DNA of 64,000 bases, from contig JAHBVF010000012.1 in assembly GCA_019637685.1 (NCBI GenBank), forward strand, positions 1 through 64,000, written 5' to 3'. The notes beneath the pieces are model-generated. The model made no database searches, was not told the DNA's origin, and worked only from the letters and a program-made list of their open reading frames with translations. Of the stretch, positions 1-8,106 are shown one piece after another. This DNA comes from Caldilineaceae bacterium (GTDB lineage: Bacteria; Chloroflexota; Anaerolineae; Caldilineales; Caldilineaceae). The position numbers and the translations under genes were made by a program. Position 1 is the first letter of the stretch; every line of letters begins with the position of its first letter.

Positions 1-255
1 GATAGTTCAGAAAAACCTGTGCTGAGCAGGCTGGTGATGGGACAAAAAAGGGACGCGGATTCACGCAGATAGACGCTGATCTGGAGAAAAAATCCGCGTT
101 CCTCTGCGTTTATCAGCGTCCAGCTTCTTTCACTATCAGCCTGATTACTACATAGTTCAGAAAAATTTGTGAACATCTGGGAAATCTGTGGATTATCTCG
201 AATCGCCTAATCCGCCCGTTCCGCATCACCTGTGTTCTAATTCTTAGGAGGAATC
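1..255. repeat. Non-coding left edge: 20-bp direct repeats around a decamer-unit hairpin
   Basis: A 20-bp sequence (atagttcagaaaaacctgtg) at 2-21 recurs with two changes at 152-171. Between them, 49-121 holds an imperfect inverted repeat built from ten-base units: acgcggattc, acgcagatag, acgctgatct on the left and complementary tccgcgtt/tctgcg/tatcagcgtcc units on the right. The same unit family recurs at five other intergenic sites in this window. I found no lasso-precursor-like small gene here; the only short ATG frame (from 38) is 11 codons. Confidence 0.6.
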
Positions 256-558
256 GTGTCCCATCCATCCATCACACTCGAAACTGTTGTCACCCGCGCG
301 CCCGGCCTCATCGGTGCAGAACTGGACAACGAAACCGTCCTCCTCGGCGTGGAGCAGGCCGCCTATTTCGGTTTGGACGCCACCGCCCAGGCCATCTGGC
401 AGCAGATCGAGCAGCCCGCAAGGGTCAGCGAAATCGTCGCGGCGCTCACCGCCCGTTACGCCGTGGACCCGGCCCAGTGCGCGGCCCAGACCTGCGCCTT
501 TTTGGAACAGTTGGCCGCCGAAAATCTGGTACAAATTGTAGCGGGTAGCAGCCGGTGA
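256..558 (+). CDS. PqqD-family peptide-binding protein (RiPP recognition element)
   Basis: 100 residues from a GTG start behind a strong aggagg ribosome-binding site at 246-251. The length, the SITLETVVTRAPGLIGAELD opening, the LLGVEQAAYFGLDATAQAIW core and the helical C-terminal half (VSEIVAALTARY, CAFLEQLAAENLV) match PqqD/lasso B1 proteins. In known RiPP pathways these bind the leader peptide and hand it to the modifying enzymes. Its stop overlaps the next start (GTGA), so it is translationally coupled to the asparagine-synthetase-like gene. That pairing is typical of lasso peptide clusters. The precursor and the transglutaminase-like leader protease are not visible and would lie left of the window, if present. 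Confidence 0.8.
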   Translation: MSHPSITLETVVTRAPGLIGAELDNETVLLGVEQAAYFGLDATAQAIWQQIEQPARVSEIVAALTARYAVDPAQCAAQTCAFLEQLAAENLVQIVAGSSR

Positions 559-2483
559 ATGCTCTCTTTGGCCTCTGGCAGACCGACGGCGCGCCTGTCG
601 ATCCCGCCCGCGTTTCCCGTATGACTGACAGTCTGAATTTTTGGGGCACAGAGCCGCCCGCGCTCTGGCGTGATAATTCCCTGGCGCTGGGCTGTCAGCC
701 TGGCCCTGCAGACCCGCCGAATGCGGCCCAGCCCGCCCACCACCCAGCCAGTGACCTGACACTCATGGCCAGCGCTCGGCTGATCCACCGGGGCGAGCTG
801 GCCGCTGCACTCTCAATTCCTCCCGCCGATTTGCCTGCATATTCCGACGGCCAACTGCTGCTGACCGCCTGGCAACGCTGGGGAATCGATTGCGTCCATC
901 ACCTGAACGGCGACTGGCACTTTGCCCTCTGGGATGGAGCCGCTCGCCGCCTCTTTCTGGCCAGGGATCAGCACGGCACATCCAGCCTCTACTATCACCG
1001 GGGCAACGACCTCTTTGCCTTTGCCTCCACCCAAAAACCCCTGCTGGCCCTGCCTTCCCTTCCCCAGCAGCCCAACCTGGCCCGCATTGCCCAGATGCTA
1101 AACGGCGTGATGGGTGACGGCAGCCAGACCGGCTACGGCTCCATCAGCCGCTTACCCCCCGCCCACTGGCTGCTGCTGGACGCGGACGGGCTGCGGGTCA
1201 ACCGCTACTGGTATCCTGAAAATTTGCCCAAAATTCATCTGCGCGATGACAAGGCGTATGTGGAAGCCTTTCTCCATCACTACCAGGCTGCGGTGGAGAG
1301 CCGACTTGCCGCGAAGGGCAAGACCGGGCTGATGCTCAGTGGCGGGCTGGATTCTGGCTCGCTGGCCGCGCTGGCCGCGCCCGCTTTGGCAAAACGGGGC
1401 GAGCTTCTCCATGCCTTCACATCCGTCCCTGTCGGCCAGACAGCGGCTGATCTGGCCGGGGGTGGCCCGTTGAATGAAGGCCCGTTGGCCGGGGCTATAG
1501 CCGACGCCATCGGCCACATTCGCCTGACGCCGGTGGGTGCAGCGGATATTTCCCCGCTGGCCGGGATTGAACGAATGCTCTGGGTACACGATGAACCCAG
1601 CTATCCCGCTGGCAACAGCTATTGGCTGGCCGCCATCTACGCCGCTGCCCAGGCCGCGGGCGTCACAACGATTTTCACCGGTACCGCCGGCAACGACACA
1701 GTTTCCTGGCGGGGGGTTCCTCCCGATATTTCCCAGCGGCTGTGGGCGGGAGGACCTGTCAATCTGGTGGATGGGGTGCAGGCCATACGCGCCCGCTCCG
1801 GGCTGTCCACCAGCGCCGTGCTGTGGGCGGCGTTTGCCAAGCCCTTGCTACGCCAAGCCCGGGCACGAATGCCCTTTCTCTCCCGGCCCCGCCAGACCGA
1901 CTGGGATCGCTTTAACCCGTTGCACCCCCGTTTTCGGCAGCGCCCGGAAATCGTCTACGCTCTGGCCGCGCCGGATGGCGTGCAGATGCCTGCTTCCCCT
2001 GCGGATTCCGGCTGGGCCGCGTGGCGGCTGGACCTTCCCGGTCGCTGGCTTCCCCCCACGTTTCACTTTGAAGATGGAGGCGCGTATGGGCTGGATGTGC
2101 TCGATCCCACAGCCGATCGGCGGCTGATGGATTTTTGCTTTGCCTTGCCGAGCGAGCAGTATCACAACGGCGCGCAGGATCGGTGGCTGATCCGCCGGGC
2201 AATGGCGGGGCGGCTGCCGGAACGGGTGAGGATCATCCGCCAGCGGGCGCGTCAGTCCGCGGATACTGTCAGCCGGCTGCACAGCCACCAGGCCGAAATA
2301 GACGCGGCTATTCAGCGGCTCACCCGCCATTCCCTGGCCGTGGCCGTGCTGGACCTGCCCCGCATGGCCGCCGTGGCCGGGCAGATCGGGAAAAATCCGG
2401 CCCAAATCAGCCATTTGACCGCCAGTGTTTTCCTCCTGCGCGGGTTGATGACGGGGATTTTTTTGGAACGATTTGGGCCGTAA
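555..2483 (+). CDS. Asparagine-synthetase-like cyclase (lasso peptide C-protein type)
   Basis: 642 residues from a GTG that overlaps the PqqD stop. The N-terminal part is a class-II glutamine-amidotransferase-like fold (NGDWHFALWD at about 115-125, then an RDQHGTSSLYYH segment) but lacks the catalytic Cys after the initiator Met (M-N-A-L-F). Glutamine-dependent ammonia release is therefore unlikely. The synthetase half has the pyrophosphate loop LSGGLDSGS at about 260-268 and GNDTVSWRG near 377. In lasso peptide systems such proteins adenylate an Asp/Glu side chain and close the macrolactam. Coupling to a PqqD-like protein supports that role; a stand-alone asparagine synthetase is less likely. 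The substrate peptide is unknown. Confidence 0.75.
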   Translation: MNALFGLWQTDGAPVDPARVSRMTDSLNFWGTEPPALWRDNSLALGCQPGPADPPNAAQPAHHPASDLTLMASARLIHRGELAAALSIPPADLPAYSDGQLLLTAWQRWGIDCVHHLNGDWHFALWDGAARRLFLARDQHGTSSLYYHRGNDLFAFASTQKPLLALPSLPQQPNLARIAQMLNGVMGDGSQTGYGSISRLPPAHWLLLDADGLRVNRYWYPENLPKIHLRDDKAYVEAFLHHYQAAVESRLAAKGKTGLMLSGGLDSGSLAALAAPALAKRGELLHAFTSVPVGQTAADLAGGGPLNEGPLAGAIADAIGHIRLTPVGAADISPLAGIERMLWVHDEPSYPAGNSYWLAAIYAAAQAAGVTTIFTGTAGNDTVSWRGVPPDISQRLWAGGPVNLVDGVQAIRARSGLSTSAVLWAAFAKPLLRQARARMPFLSRPRQTDWDRFNPLHPRFRQRPEIVYALAAPDGVQMPASPADSGWAAWRLDLPGRWLPPTFHFEDGGAYGLDVLDPTADRRLMDFCFALPSEQYHNGAQDRWLIRRAMAGRLPERVRIIRQRARQSADTVSRLHSHQAEIDAAIQRLTRHSLAVAVLDLPRMAAVAGQIGKNPAQISHLTASVFLLRGLMTGIFLERFGP

Positions 2484-2601
2484 GTAGGCCAGCTACCACC
2501 GGGCCGGAGGGTTATTTGTCTGCGGCAGTCAGGCCCGGCACCGCGCGCATTCTGTGGTGTATGGGGCGCTGGCGTTTGATACCCCCTGCTAAGAACGACT
2601 T

Positions 2602-2634
2602 TTGACAGCAAATCCACCTCGTGGTAACGTTACC
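2602..2634 (+). promoter_or_regulatory. Promoter with LacI/GalR-type operator over the -10 box
   Basis: TTGACA at 2602-2607 is followed after 17 nt by TAACGT at 2625-2630. The perfect 12-bp palindrome GGTAACGTTACC at 2623-2634, with central CG, covers the -10 element. That symmetry is the hallmark of LacI/GalR-family operators. It sits about 65 bases upstream of the dehydratase start at 2701, so it probably controls the sugar-acid operon. No LacI-family regulator gene is in the window. The rest of 2484-2700 shows no gene. Confidence 0.6.
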
Positions 2635-2700
2635 CTGACTGGTTTGCTTTTACCTCTATCAAATTTCATTTTTTTGCAAAACTTATCTGACGAGTTATCT

Positions 2701-3831
2701 ATGCGCATCTCCCGCGTCGAAACCTTTCAGGTTGCCCCGCGCTGGCTATTCCTGAAAATCCATACCGATGAGGGCATTGTCGGGTGGGGCGAACCAACCC
2801 TGGAAAATCGTGTACACACGGTGGCCCAGGCCATTGCCGAAGTGGAACCCTATCTGCTGGGCAAAGACCCCACGCGGGTGATGCACCACTGGCAGGCCAT
2901 CTACAAACACGCCTTCTACCGGGGCGGCCCGGTCCTCACCAGCGCCCTTTCCGGCATCGAACACGCGCTCTGGGACATCACAGGCAAAGCACTGGGCGTG
3001 CCCGTGTACAAGCTGTTTGGCGGCCCCCTGCGCGATCGCATCAAAGTCTATGCCCACATCCGGGGTGATACCCTCAACGAACAGATCGCCTATGTGCGGG
3101 CGCGCAAGGCGGAAGGTTTCCGCGCCTTCAAGACAGGCCCGCGCACAGCCGCGGGCCAGAGTGCTCACCGCTTCATCGAAACGCCCGCCTTTGTGGACGC
3201 GGTGGTGGAGCGTTTTGCCGCGCTGCGGGAAGGTGCTGGCCGGGATATTGACATCGCCATCGACTTTCACGGCGCGGTCAGCCCACAGATGGCAGGCACG
3301 CTCATCAAAGCCCTGGAACCCTTTCAGCCCATGTTTATTGAGGAGCCGGTGCAGTGTCAGAATGTGGATGTGCTGGCGGATTTGGCCCGCAAAACCCATC
3401 TGCCCATTGCCGCGGGCGAACGCATCTTCACCAAATGGGGCTTTCGCGAGCTGTTGGAGAAGGGCGCGGCCTCGATCCTCCAGCCAGACCTGAGCCATAT
3501 GGGGGGCATCTTTGAGGGTCGTCTGATTGCTGGCATGGCTGAGAGCCACTACGCGCTGATCGCGCCCCACTGTCCCCTGGGGCCGATTTCCCTGGCCGCG
3601 GGGATTCAACTGGACGCATCCATCCCCAACTTTCTCTGTCAGGAACATGTCCATCTGGGCGAGGGCTATCTGAAACAGCCCTTTGTGGTGAAAGATGGCC
3701 ACATTGATCTGCCTACCGCGCCCGGTTTGGGTATTGAGATTGACGAAGAGGCGTTGCAGGACAAACTTGGTGTTTTTCGTCGTCATCCCGGGCTGTTCCA
3801 TCCGGATGACGGCGCAGCTATCGACCATTGA
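2701..3831 (+). CDS. dgoD: Enolase-superfamily sugar-acid dehydratase, D-galactonate dehydratase-like
   Basis: 376 residues when started at the ATG at 2701, which opens with the family-typical MRISRVETFQV. The frame is open further upstream, but that stretch contains the operator and has no family resemblance. It closely resembles DgoD: WLFLKIHTDEGIVGWGEPT near the N-terminus, FYRGGPVLTSALSGIEHALWDI, then DFHG, FIEEPV and AAGER carrying the Mg ligands Asp-Glu-Glu, and APHCPLGP with the catalytic His. Such enzymes dehydrate a sugar acid to its 2-keto-3-deoxy derivative. The exact substrate (galactonate or another aldonate such as fuconate) cannot be set from sequence alone. First gene of an operon with an ABC uptake system. 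Confidence 0.8.
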   Translation: MRISRVETFQVAPRWLFLKIHTDEGIVGWGEPTLENRVHTVAQAIAEVEPYLLGKDPTRVMHHWQAIYKHAFYRGGPVLTSALSGIEHALWDITGKALGVPVYKLFGGPLRDRIKVYAHIRGDTLNEQIAYVRARKAEGFRAFKTGPRTAAGQSAHRFIETPAFVDAVVERFAALREGAGRDIDIAIDFHGAVSPQMAGTLIKALEPFQPMFIEEPVQCQNVDVLADLARKTHLPIAAGERIFTKWGFRELLEKGAASILQPDLSHMGGIFEGRLIAGMAESHYALIAPHCPLGPISLAAGIQLDASIPNFLCQEHVHLGEGYLKQPFVVKDGHIDLPTAPGLGIEIDEEALQDKLGVFRRHPGLFHPDDGAAIDH

Positions 3832-3860
3832 AGTACATTTAAGTTCAGAGGAGAAACAAA

Positions 3861-5213
3861 ATGTCTGTTAAGCGAAATATGTCCCGGCGTGATTTTCTGC
3901 GCACCTCCGCGTTCAGCGCTGTGGGCCTGGCGCTGGCTGCCTGTGCCGCGCCTGCCGCGGCGCCTGCTGCCCCCGCGGCTAGCTCTGGCGAGGCCGCGGC
4001 ACCTGCTGTCGAGAAGACGACCGTCCGCTTCCATGCCCGTATCGGCCAGCAGGAAGATACGCTGTACGATATGCAGATGCCCAAGTTTATGGCAGAGAAT
4101 CCCAACATCGAGATTGTCAAGGAATCCTTCCCTGGCGCAGAGTTCAACACCAAAATGTCCACAATGCAGGCGGGTGGCACATTGGGCGATGTGATGTGGA
4201 GTGCATTGGGTGGCTCGACCATTCAGTTTGCGTATGCCCAGAATCAGGTTGCCTCTATCAACGATCTGGTGGCCTCGGAAGGTGTCGATTTGAGCCAGTG
4301 GTATGAGGGCTGTCTGGATGCGATTACCCTGGAAGGCAATCTGTTGGGCCTGCCCTTCAAATCCCATCCTGGGCTGGCGATTGTTTACTACAACCAGAAC
4401 ATTCTGGATGAGGCCGGGGTCGAGTATCCCACGGCGGCGACGACTATCGAAGAGCAGATTGAGATTGCCAAGGCCGCGACGAAGAAGGATGGCGACCGCA
4501 CTGTCCAGTTCGGCTACCTGCCGGGCGTGGACTGGAAGTCCCATGTCACCCACTTCCGGGCCTATGGCACCGAATTGATCAATGAAGATGGCACGGTCTT
4601 CCAACTTAATTCCGAGTTGGGGATGCAGGCTATCAACCACCTGTACGATCTGTTCCACACCTATCATGTATCGCCCTCGCCGGATCAATTGTTGGGCAGC
4701 GGCAATGATATGTGGATCAGCGGCGTATTGGGTATGATCCAGGGCGGTACATCCACCTCTGTGACCGGCAGCGCGATTGGCGATAAGTTTGAATGGATGG
4801 TCGCCCCCAATGCGGTCGGACCAGCCGGTGTCGGTGGTTCTGACTTCGAGGTGGATGCCTACTGTGTCACCACCGCAACCCAGCATGCACCGGAAGCCTT
4901 CAAGTGGGTGCAGTATCTGTGCAGCAAAGATAGCGGTATCCAGCTGGGCCTGATCGGCGGCACAGTGGGTGGCCGTCCGGATGTCTACAATGCACCCGAA
5001 CTGCTCGTCTTCCCCTTCCGCCAGGTCTTCAAGGAAGTCATGGACAATGCCCAGGCCAGCCGTATTATCGCCAACTGGCGACAGACCGAGGCGCAGAACA
5101 CCTTCGCCCAGGTGATGCAACCCCTGTGGGCAGGCGAAGAGAAGCCGACCCAGGAATTCATCGACGGCGTGACCGAGCAGGTCCAGGCGATTATGGACTT
5201 GCCGAAGCCGTAA
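3861..5213 (+). CDS. ABC transporter sugar-binding lipoprotein (Tat/lipoprotein signal)
   Basis: 450 residues with a clear ribosome-binding site (gaggag) before ATG. The N-terminus has a twin-arginine motif SRRDFLR followed by a hydrophobic stretch and lipobox LAAC, then an Ala/Pro-rich linker. It is therefore probably exported folded and lipid-anchored outside the membrane. The mature part is a family-1 extracellular solute-binding protein: MSTMQAGGTLGDVMW, LPFKSHPGLAIVYYNQNILDEAG, FKWVQYLCSKDSG. It delivers a sugar or sugar acid to the two permeases encoded next. It lies 29 bases after the dehydratase and is separated from the permease genes by a palindromic repeat, which could set unequal expression. 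Confidence 0.9.
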   Translation: MSVKRNMSRRDFLRTSAFSAVGLALAACAAPAAAPAAPAASSGEAAAPAVEKTTVRFHARIGQQEDTLYDMQMPKFMAENPNIEIVKESFPGAEFNTKMSTMQAGGTLGDVMWSALGGSTIQFAYAQNQVASINDLVASEGVDLSQWYEGCLDAITLEGNLLGLPFKSHPGLAIVYYNQNILDEAGVEYPTAATTIEEQIEIAKAATKKDGDRTVQFGYLPGVDWKSHVTHFRAYGTELINEDGTVFQLNSELGMQAINHLYDLFHTYHVSPSPDQLLGSGNDMWISGVLGMIQGGTSTSVTGSAIGDKFEWMVAPNAVGPAGVGGSDFEVDAYCVTTATQHAPEAFKWVQYLCSKDSGIQLGLIGGTVGGRPDVYNAPELLVFPFRQVFKEVMDNAQASRIIANWRQTEAQNTFAQVMQPLWAGEEKPTQEFIDGVTEQVQAIMDLPKP

Positions 5214-5241
5214 CAGACTTCGCACAAATAAGTAGCAAGAC

Positions 5242-5296
5242 CACTGAAGCGTGAAACGTGAGATCATCGAACATCCTCACGTTTCACGTTTCAGTG
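5242..5296. repeat. Heptamer-unit hairpin between binding protein and permease genes
   Basis: The left arm 5242-5262 (CACTGAAGCGTGAAACGTGAG) pairs with the right arm 5276-5296 (CTCACGTTTCACGTTTCAGTG) with one G-T mismatch. The arms are made of a seven-base unit (TGAAACG/CGTTTCA). An almost identical hairpin stands at 20597-20650. The position after the abundant binding-protein gene suggests an mRNA 3-prime stabiliser or partial terminator, though there is no U-run. Confidence 0.7.
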
Positions 5297-5372
5297 TGAA
5301 TGGTGTTTCCCTTGCGTACGCAACACGATTTTTGCTCAACTCCTACCTTATATCCAAAGGATCGACACCCCG

Positions 5373-6299
5373 ATGGCAGCAGCAACAACAGCGCGTAGTT
5401 GGTGGCAATCACCGACGCAACGGCGAGAAGCCCTGGAAGGGTATCTATGGATCAGCCCTTGGGTCATTGGCTTTCTTGTGTTTACTTTAGGACCGATGAT
5501 CGGTTCTCTGTATCTCAGCTTGACCACTTATAAGATCGGCGGCACACCAGTCTGGATCGGGTTTGACAATTATGTGCGCGCGTTCAGTGGTCAGGACAAG
5601 CTCTTTTGGGACTCACTCTGGCGTACTGTCTATTTTGCCATTGCGACTGTCGTTCTTGGTACTGTCGGCTCCTTGCTTGCCGCGATTCTGCTCAACCAGA
5701 ACGTCCGCGGCCGTAACTTTTTTCGTGCACTTTTTTACCTGCCTTCTCTGACACCGGTGGTGGCCCTGGCGATTCTCTGGCAGTGGCTGCTCCAGCCCCA
5801 GGTGGGTTTTGTCAACTACGCTCTCTATCAATTTGGTATCAACGGGCCTGGCTGGATGACCAGCCGTCAATGGGCGTTACCCTCGCTGATCCTGATTTCG
5901 CTGTGGGCCGGCATCGGCGGTGGACGTATGATTATCTTCCTGGCCGGTCTGCAAGGCGTGCCCGTAGAGTTATACGAGTCCGCGGAACTGGACGGGGCAA
6001 GCACGCTCCAGCGCTTTTTCAACATCACCCTGCCGATGATCTCTCCGGTGATTTTGTTCAATGTGCTTCTGGGGGTGATCGGCAGCTTCAGTGTCTTCGC
6101 CCTGGCCTATGTGGCTACTGATGGCGGCCCCAGCTACGCCACCTATTTCTATGTGTTGCATCTTTATTACAGCGCATTTACCTATTTCCAGATGGGGTAC
6201 GCTTCGGCCCTGGCCTGGGTTTTCTTCTTGATTATTTTTGTGCTCTCCTTTATTCAGATCAAGACCTCAGACCGTTGGGTCTACTACGAGTTTTCCTAA
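5373..6299 (+). CDS. ABC sugar transporter permease, MalF/UgpA type
   Basis: 308 residues, start at an ATG behind aaagga. Six predicted membrane segments: ISPWVIGFLVFTLGPMIGSLYLSL (about 27-50), VYFAIATVVLGTVGSLLAAILL, FYLPSLTPVVALAILWQWLL, SLILISLWAGIGGGRMIIFLAGL, ILFNVLLGVIGSFSVFALAYV and ASALAWVFFLIIFVLSFI. The cytoplasmic EAA-type loop ESAELDGASTLQRFFNITLP is where the ATPase docks. Pairs with the following permease. No ATPase gene is in this operon, which is common when a shared MsmK/UgpC-type ATPase is encoded elsewhere. Confidence 0.92.
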   Translation: MAAATTARSWWQSPTQRREALEGYLWISPWVIGFLVFTLGPMIGSLYLSLTTYKIGGTPVWIGFDNYVRAFSGQDKLFWDSLWRTVYFAIATVVLGTVGSLLAAILLNQNVRGRNFFRALFYLPSLTPVVALAILWQWLLQPQVGFVNYALYQFGINGPGWMTSRQWALPSLILISLWAGIGGGRMIIFLAGLQGVPVELYESAELDGASTLQRFFNITLPMISPVILFNVLLGVIGSFSVFALAYVATDGGPSYATYFYVLHLYYSAFTYFQMGYASALAWVFFLIIFVLSFIQIKTSDRWVYYEFS

Positions 6300-6300
6300 G

Positions 6301-7218
6301 ATGACTATATCCAATCGCAGCACATCCCTGTCTGACGACGGCACAATATCCAAAGGCACAAATACGCCCCGCTACGTCAAGAAGCGACAGTTGTCCAAGT
6401 TCTGGATTTATGTCCTGCTTGTGGTGGCGGGCCTTGCCTTTGGTCTACCCTTCTTCTGGACGATTTCCAGCTCCCTCAAGCCGATCACCGAGCTTTTTGT
6501 CTTCCCCCCCACTGTATGGCCTGAGAATGTCCGTTGGCAGAACTATGCCGATGTCTTTGTCATCGCGCCTTTTGCCCTCTTTATCTGGAATACGGTTATT
6601 GTGACTTCCCTGGCAATGGTCGGTCAGATACTGTCCGCGGCTGTCGTGGCCTTCGGGTTTACACGCTTCCGCTTTCCCGGGCGCGAGCCGCTCTTTGTGC
6701 TGGTTCTGAGTACGCTGATGCTTCCCTGGCAGGTGACGGTCGTGCCCCAGTTCCTGCTCTTTCGCTATCTGGGCTGGATCAATACCTTTGCGCCGTTGAT
6801 CGTGCCCTCGTTCTTCGGCGGCGGTGCTTTCTACATCTTTATGCTCCGCCAATTCTTTCTCACCATCCCCAGAGACCTGGACGAGGCAGCCAAACTGGAC
6901 GGCGCTTCCTCCTTCCGTATCTTCTGGAATATAATGCTCCCCCTTTCCAAAGCGGCCCTGGCAACTGTGGCAATCTTCTCCTTTATCGGCCACTGGAACG
7001 AATTCTTTGGGCCGCTGATCTATCTCAACTCGCCCGACAAATTCACCATCTCCATCGGTCTGCGCTATTTTGTCTCCAATCCGTTTGAAAGTGATGAACC
7101 CCGCGAGGCGATTCTTATGGCGGCCTCGCTGATTACGGCCGCACCCGTGCTGATGCTCTTCTTCGCGGCCCAGAAATATTTTGTACAGGGCATTGCAACC
7201 ACCGGTCTCAAAGGATAA
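6301..7218 (+). CDS. ABC sugar transporter permease, MalG/UgpE type
   Basis: 305 residues from the ATG at 6301, one base after the stop of the partner permease. The frame is open upstream, but that part overlaps the partner gene. It has a basic, polar N-terminus and then six membrane segments starting with FWIYVLLVVAGLAFGLPFFWTI. The binding-protein-dependent transport motif DEAAKLDGASSFRIFWNIMLPLSK is well conserved. Forms the heterodimeric channel with the preceding protein. Confidence 0.92.
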   Translation: MTISNRSTSLSDDGTISKGTNTPRYVKKRQLSKFWIYVLLVVAGLAFGLPFFWTISSSLKPITELFVFPPTVWPENVRWQNYADVFVIAPFALFIWNTVIVTSLAMVGQILSAAVVAFGFTRFRFPGREPLFVLVLSTLMLPWQVTVVPQFLLFRYLGWINTFAPLIVPSFFGGGAFYIFMLRQFFLTIPRDLDEAAKLDGASSFRIFWNIMLPLSKAALATVAIFSFIGHWNEFFGPLIYLNSPDKFTISIGLRYFVSNPFESDEPREAILMAASLITAAPVLMLFFAAQKYFVQGIATTGLKG

Positions 7219-7223
7219 CTCCT

Positions 7224-8069
7224 ATGCAACTGCTCTTATTCAATGAGTACAAACTCGGTGTACTGATCGATGGCCAGGTCCACGACGCCTCGGCTGCTGT
7301 GGCCGGTCTGGGCTACCATTCGCCCCAGGAAATGATGCGTATGCTCATCACCGACTGGGCACAGATGGAAAGCCGGGTGGCGGAGGCCGCGGCCAACGCG
7401 CCGGGCGTGCCTCTGGCTTCTGTGACCTGCCGCCCGCCTGTGCCCCGGCCCGGCCAACTGGTCTGTCTGGCGGGCAACTATCTGGAACCGGCCAAACCAG
7501 AGCGGGGACTCTTCAACGCCTTTCTCAAATCCCCCAACAGTCTCGTCGGCCACCGCGGAACAGTCACACTGCCCGACACGGACGCCACTGTCTTCCACTT
7601 TGAACCGGAGCTGGCGTTGGTTATCGGCAAGCCTGCCAGCCACCTGCGGGCCGAAGACGCGCTGGATTGTGTCTTTGGCTACACCCAATTGATGGATGTC
7701 TCGGCCCGGGGGCTGCCCGGTGGCTTCTTTCTGGGCAAGTCCTGGCACACCTTTGGACCGATGGGGCCTGTGTTGACCACTCGCGATTCTGTGCCCAATG
7801 CCAACGACTTGGGCATCCGTCTGTGGGTGAACGACGAGCAGCGCCACGATATTTCCACGCGGGATATGGACCGCCACATCCCCGAACTGCTGGCCGAAGT
7901 AACAAAAGTGTTGCCCCTGGAACCCGGCGATGTGGTCTCCACGGGAACCCACCACTTCGGCCTCTCGCCCGTGCAGGATGGGGACACCATTCGTCTGCAA
8001 GTGGAAGGGCTGGGACCCGCACTGGTTGTCCGCTGCGCCGATCCCCTGAAACGCACCTGGGATAGATAA
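7224..8069 (+). CDS. Fumarylacetoacetate hydrolase-family protein
   Basis: 281 residues, start 6 bases after the permease stop. The C-terminal domain has the FAH signature: FHFEPELALVIGK with two metal-ligand Glu, LMDVSARG with the Asp, GKSWHTFGPMGP, then STGTHHFGLSPVQDGD. Members hydrolyse or isomerise beta-diketo or enol acids. In non-phosphorylative sugar pathways one branch splits 2,4-diketo-3-deoxy-sugar acids into pyruvate and a hydroxy acid. The neighbouring dehydratase, sugar transporter and lactonase-like gene make that the best guess here. It could instead be a different carbon-carbon hydrolase; the substrate is not determined. Confidence 0.8.
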   Translation: MQLLLFNEYKLGVLIDGQVHDASAAVAGLGYHSPQEMMRMLITDWAQMESRVAEAAANAPGVPLASVTCRPPVPRPGQLVCLAGNYLEPAKPERGLFNAFLKSPNSLVGHRGTVTLPDTDATVFHFEPELALVIGKPASHLRAEDALDCVFGYTQLMDVSARGLPGGFFLGKSWHTFGPMGPVLTTRDSVPNANDLGIRLWVNDEQRHDISTRDMDRHIPELLAEVTKVLPLEPGDVVSTGTHHFGLSPVQDGDTIRLQVEGLGPALVVRCADPLKRTWDR

Positions 8070-8106
8070 CTGTAGATCGGGCTGTCAGCCCGACAACCGC
8101 GGGAGA
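8070..8106. repeat. Small GTC-loop hairpin
   Basis: TCGGGCT at 8077-8083, loop GTC, AGCCCGA at 8087-8093. The same layout (7-bp stem, loop GTC) recurs at 63209-63225 with different stem bases, and a related TG-loop hairpin lies at 26846-26863. Confidence 0.55.

Noticed and set aside
3783-5267. A 494-codon minus-strand frame over the binding-protein gene
   Set aside because: Shadow of the ABC binding protein, which has an intact Tat signal, lipobox and ribosome-binding site.
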